A program made the translations under genes and the position numbers. DNA of 64,000 bases from Xestospongia bergquistia (lineage: Eukaryota > Porifera > Demospongiae > Haplosclerida > Petrosiidae): contig OZ014412.1 in assembly GCA_963965975.1 (NCBI GenBank), forward strand, positions 64,501 through 128,500. Reading direction: 5' to 3'. Each line of letters starts with the position of its first letter. The stretch's first letter is position 1. Below the pieces are notes generated by a model that saw nothing but the letters and a program-made list of their open reading frames with translations, had not been told where the DNA came from and did not search any database. Positions 61,381-64,000 of the stretch are shown piece by piece.

Positions 61381-64000
61381 TCATTTTTGCTCAGATTTGT
61401 CATTTTTAGTGGAAGCCATCTTCCATGATGAAAGCCATACTCGTCCTGACTTTTCCAGAGATTTTGTGATATCCCTGATAGCAGTCCATAGTGGCTTGAC
61501 ACAATACTGTAACCCATGTCTTTCACAAAATTCCATTACATAAGGTTGAACTTTATGGAAATTATGACATGGCATACTCGGAAAAAGACTAGCAAATGAT
61601 GTAATAATTGTATACTAATAGCATTATATAACTTACTGGTGTTCTATCTGATAGTTTAAATATCCGCTAAACCAGTCCCAGAACCAGTTAGATGTGGTAT
61701 TACAAGTTCCTTTCAGCTAAAGTATTATCAGTATTTTATACTTATAGTAATGACTTGTTATTACCTGCATTGTCGGCCAGTCATCATTCTTTTCCATAAC
61801 TATTTCCATCGGTACATGATTGATCTGACTTATAAGTGTGAACCAATAACTTTCAAAGCCCCTATATTAACGTATCTTGATTAAACAATCTCATAATTAT
61901 CCTAACCTCATTAAGAAAAAGAATACAAGTGATGGCCAAAATCCTCCAAGGAGAGTAGAAAACAAAAGATGCCAACGAAGATAAAACATGGACATCCAAA
62001 TAAGGTCCTACAGTAAATAATAACAATAAACATGAAATAAACATTTAATATAAATACCTCCCATTTTTTTTCAGTGATGATATAAATTGCACATTCTAAT
62101 TTAAAGTAAAGTGTCATAATATAAACAGCTGCAACTATTTGGAGAGATAAAATAATCAATGTTACAAACTATCTACTTACTGTGTTCAAATTTATCTTGA
62201 TGTTGATAGGGCAATTTTCCCCATTGGTTCTTGCCCCACTGTATAAAGAAATATCGATAATTAATATATCACTATCTTGTAATAATTAATAGTGGGCGTT
62301 TCCAATCATCTGTATTTACGCTTCCTACGAAGCCTCAAAGTATCTAGCTACTATGGCTATCGTTCAGGAGAAGCCGCTTCTACGCTAGCTCCAAAATATA
62401 AGTTCTAACGTAAAATCAACTTTACGACTTGTAATGATTTACTATTCTCTCTTGAAAAGAAGACTTGTCTAAAATGTAAGTCTATAAATGATTTGTTTTG
62501 CAGATTACCGTTGACTGAGGTCACAATGATATAGGCGTATGTTTACTGTTCCATTTATAAGCTGTTTTGTTATATACTAGAATATTTCGTGTCATTTAGA
62601 TATTAAAGTGCATGCGCATAAATTATAAGATTAACAACTACAACTCCGCCCACATACTATATTGCTATTCAAAAGACAACACAGTTCAGTGCTGGAAGCA
62701 TTAAAAGAAACCATGGTTATGTTTTTAATGTAAACATAGTGGTTATCAAGTTGGAATGCCATACTTTTTTGTGTATTGTTGATTTTTAAGTTTTAAGGGG
62801 TTGGACTTATATATAACCAAGTATCTGAAGGACAAATACACATAGACACATATCACATAGGACTAATGTCAAAGCCAACAAAAGGCATTGTATTCATAGC
62901 CAGACCGGCAGATTTGGGCAGATTTATACAATCGATGAATGACATTGCAATAATAAAGTGACACTGGAAACCCATACTTTCTTTGTGTGAATTGTTAACA
63001 AGTGAGGATCAACGTATGGACTTCCTGTACCACATTTATAGCCACGCCCATTGTCAACTTCATTAATAACATAATAGGATAGGTCTTCCGGCTACTATTC
63101 AAATTGTCCTTTAAACCAAATTAATAAATTTCACATGTCATGATTATGTAAATCATTTGACAAGTATAACTTTAACTTTTTGCTATAAAGTCAATATCTC
63201 ATATGTTAGTAACAAAAAAAATTTTGTATAACTGAGAACAGTTATAGCGTCAAGACAAAGTCGAGCTGTAATGAACATATCGTTGGATACTGGTCTCCTC
63301 AGGTAAACAAAGTGTCTTTGACAGAAGAACAAAATAAATAGACAAGCTTTTTTAAAACTATAACTGAGTGCTGTGGTTAGCAACAACTATAAATTACAAT
63401 ATATCATGCATATGTCAAGCAAGAATTACTGCACATCTTCTAGTAAATATGTGACTTTAAAAGTTAATGTTGACAGGATATTTACCTTTTCAGCAACTAC
63501 ATTTCCCATCAGTACAATACCATCACAAAGATCAGGATCTTTATCGCCCTGGTAATAGGATCACAACAAAATTAGTAATAAAAATACACTAATCATTGAA
63601 CATTCACTGATAGTACAATCCACAAATGAGGACTAACTCAATTAATAATACACTAATCAATGAATCTCAAAGAGAAGCTCAAATGATCAGATATTAGACT
63701 CCATAAAGACTAACCACATTTGTTTTGGCATGATGTTGGTTATGACGGTATCTCCACCAACTACAAGACCATCCCTGATAAAATCCAAAAGTAAGATTAT
63801 GTAGAAAACTGTTTAAAGACCACTTCTCAAAAGGGAAGTGTCCAAAATGATGTTGTGACCATAATGCTTGTGTCTAGTTAGTAAATAGATATCACAATAT
63901 TACAAGCTACAAGATGATTTTACCTGTGATATAATAATACATATTAAAGCTGTCAGATATGGTATCCAGTCTGTACCAAACTGCCACAAAATAGCAACAG
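61381..64000 (-). CDS. Front-end fatty-acid desaturase (FADS-like), C-terminal 305 residues
   Basis: Nine exons, all with consensus splice sites and matching phases: 64000(partial)-63924, 63873-63715, 63548-63486, 62238-62181, 62134-62058, 62007-61907, 61861-61765, 61716-61637, 61588-61381 (TGA). Box 1 is HHFGH (in WSQHHFGHFPF), box 2 is HNQHH, box 3 is QIEHH, whose Gln marks front-end desaturases. Flanking motifs are also typical: KDPD, KLPYQHQ, SQINHVPMEI, DDWPTMQLKGTCN, HHLFPSMP and HNFHKVQPYV. The enzyme sits in the ER membrane and inserts a double bond between an existing one and the carboxyl end of long polyunsaturated fatty acids, using cytochrome b5. The N-terminal b5 domain and start lie beyond the right edge. 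The usual HD(F/Y)GH is HHFGH here. Regiospecificity cannot be told. Confidence 0.93.
62239..63485 (-). other. Longest intron of the desaturase gene
   Basis: A 1.25-kb intron between the KDPD exon and the KLPYQHQ exon. The open frames here (63,183-63,386 minus, 63,373-63,555 plus) have no support. No repeat was recognised. Confidence 0.6.

Noticed and set aside
1..64000. tRNA, rRNA or snRNA genes
   Set aside because: Scanned by eye for tRNA box B-like GGTTCGA motifs and conserved rRNA stretches; none found, though a covariance-model search was not possible.

Overview
The window is animal nuclear DNA. It is AT-rich, its genes are split into many short exons with GT-AG (and one GC-AG) introns, and the proteins are metazoan types: ankyrin/ROC-COR/death-domain, front-end fatty-acid desaturase, and COP1-type WD40. 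One-repeat-per-exon ankyrin genes, short introns and a large death-domain family suggest a sponge such as a demosponge, for example Amphimedon. That taxonomic guess is inference; no database search was possible.

Layout. 1-5.3 kb: AT-rich DNA with minus-strand exons of one or two unidentified membrane proteins (about 0.73-1.23 kb and 1.9-3.7 kb). 5.35-5.61 kb: a compact intronless gene for an 87-residue protein of unknown function. 5.6-16 kb: almost gene-free and built from old duplications. A 6.1-7.4 kb block recurs at 9.9-12.2 kb, 4.8-5.3 kb recurs at 13.4-13.8 kb, and 1.7-2.3 kb recurs inverted and decayed at 14.7-15.3 kb. A long inverted repeat lies at 7.9-8.65 kb and a perfect 35-bp hairpin at 14.2-14.4 kb.

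16-54 kb is the centre of interest: a tandem duplication of an ankyrin-repeat gene on the plus strand. Unit 1 (20,465-33,370) has 11 intact ankyrin exons, then a frameshifted one, and has lost the ROC-COR region. Only the last 42 bases of its death-domain exon and the short terminal exon remain. Unit 2 (33,371 to about 54,040) is complete: 14 ankyrin exons, a 2,040-base exon with the end of the ankyrin stack and a ROC-COR GTPase module, two linker exons, a death-domain exon and a 29-base last exon. This is the DAPK1 C-terminal architecture without a kinase. Neither unit begins with an ATG; the only good start exon I see is at 16,070-16,093, upstream of unit 1. Unit 2 may therefore depend on that upstream start, so the two units may be one transcription unit. 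Downstream of unit 2 lies a three-exon remnant of a COP1-like WD40 propeller.

54-64 kb: tandem-repeat and MITE-rich DNA, then two clear minus-strand genes. One (59,061-60,476) encodes a 423-residue, probably N-myristoylated protein with two NlpC/P60-like (YiiX/LRAT-type) cysteine-hydrolase domains. The other (61,381 to beyond the right edge) is the C-terminal 305 residues of a front-end fatty-acid desaturase with all three histidine boxes. The genes do not form an obvious pathway. Death-domain/ROC signalling, a lipid-active-type hydrolase fold and a lipid desaturase are simply neighbours.
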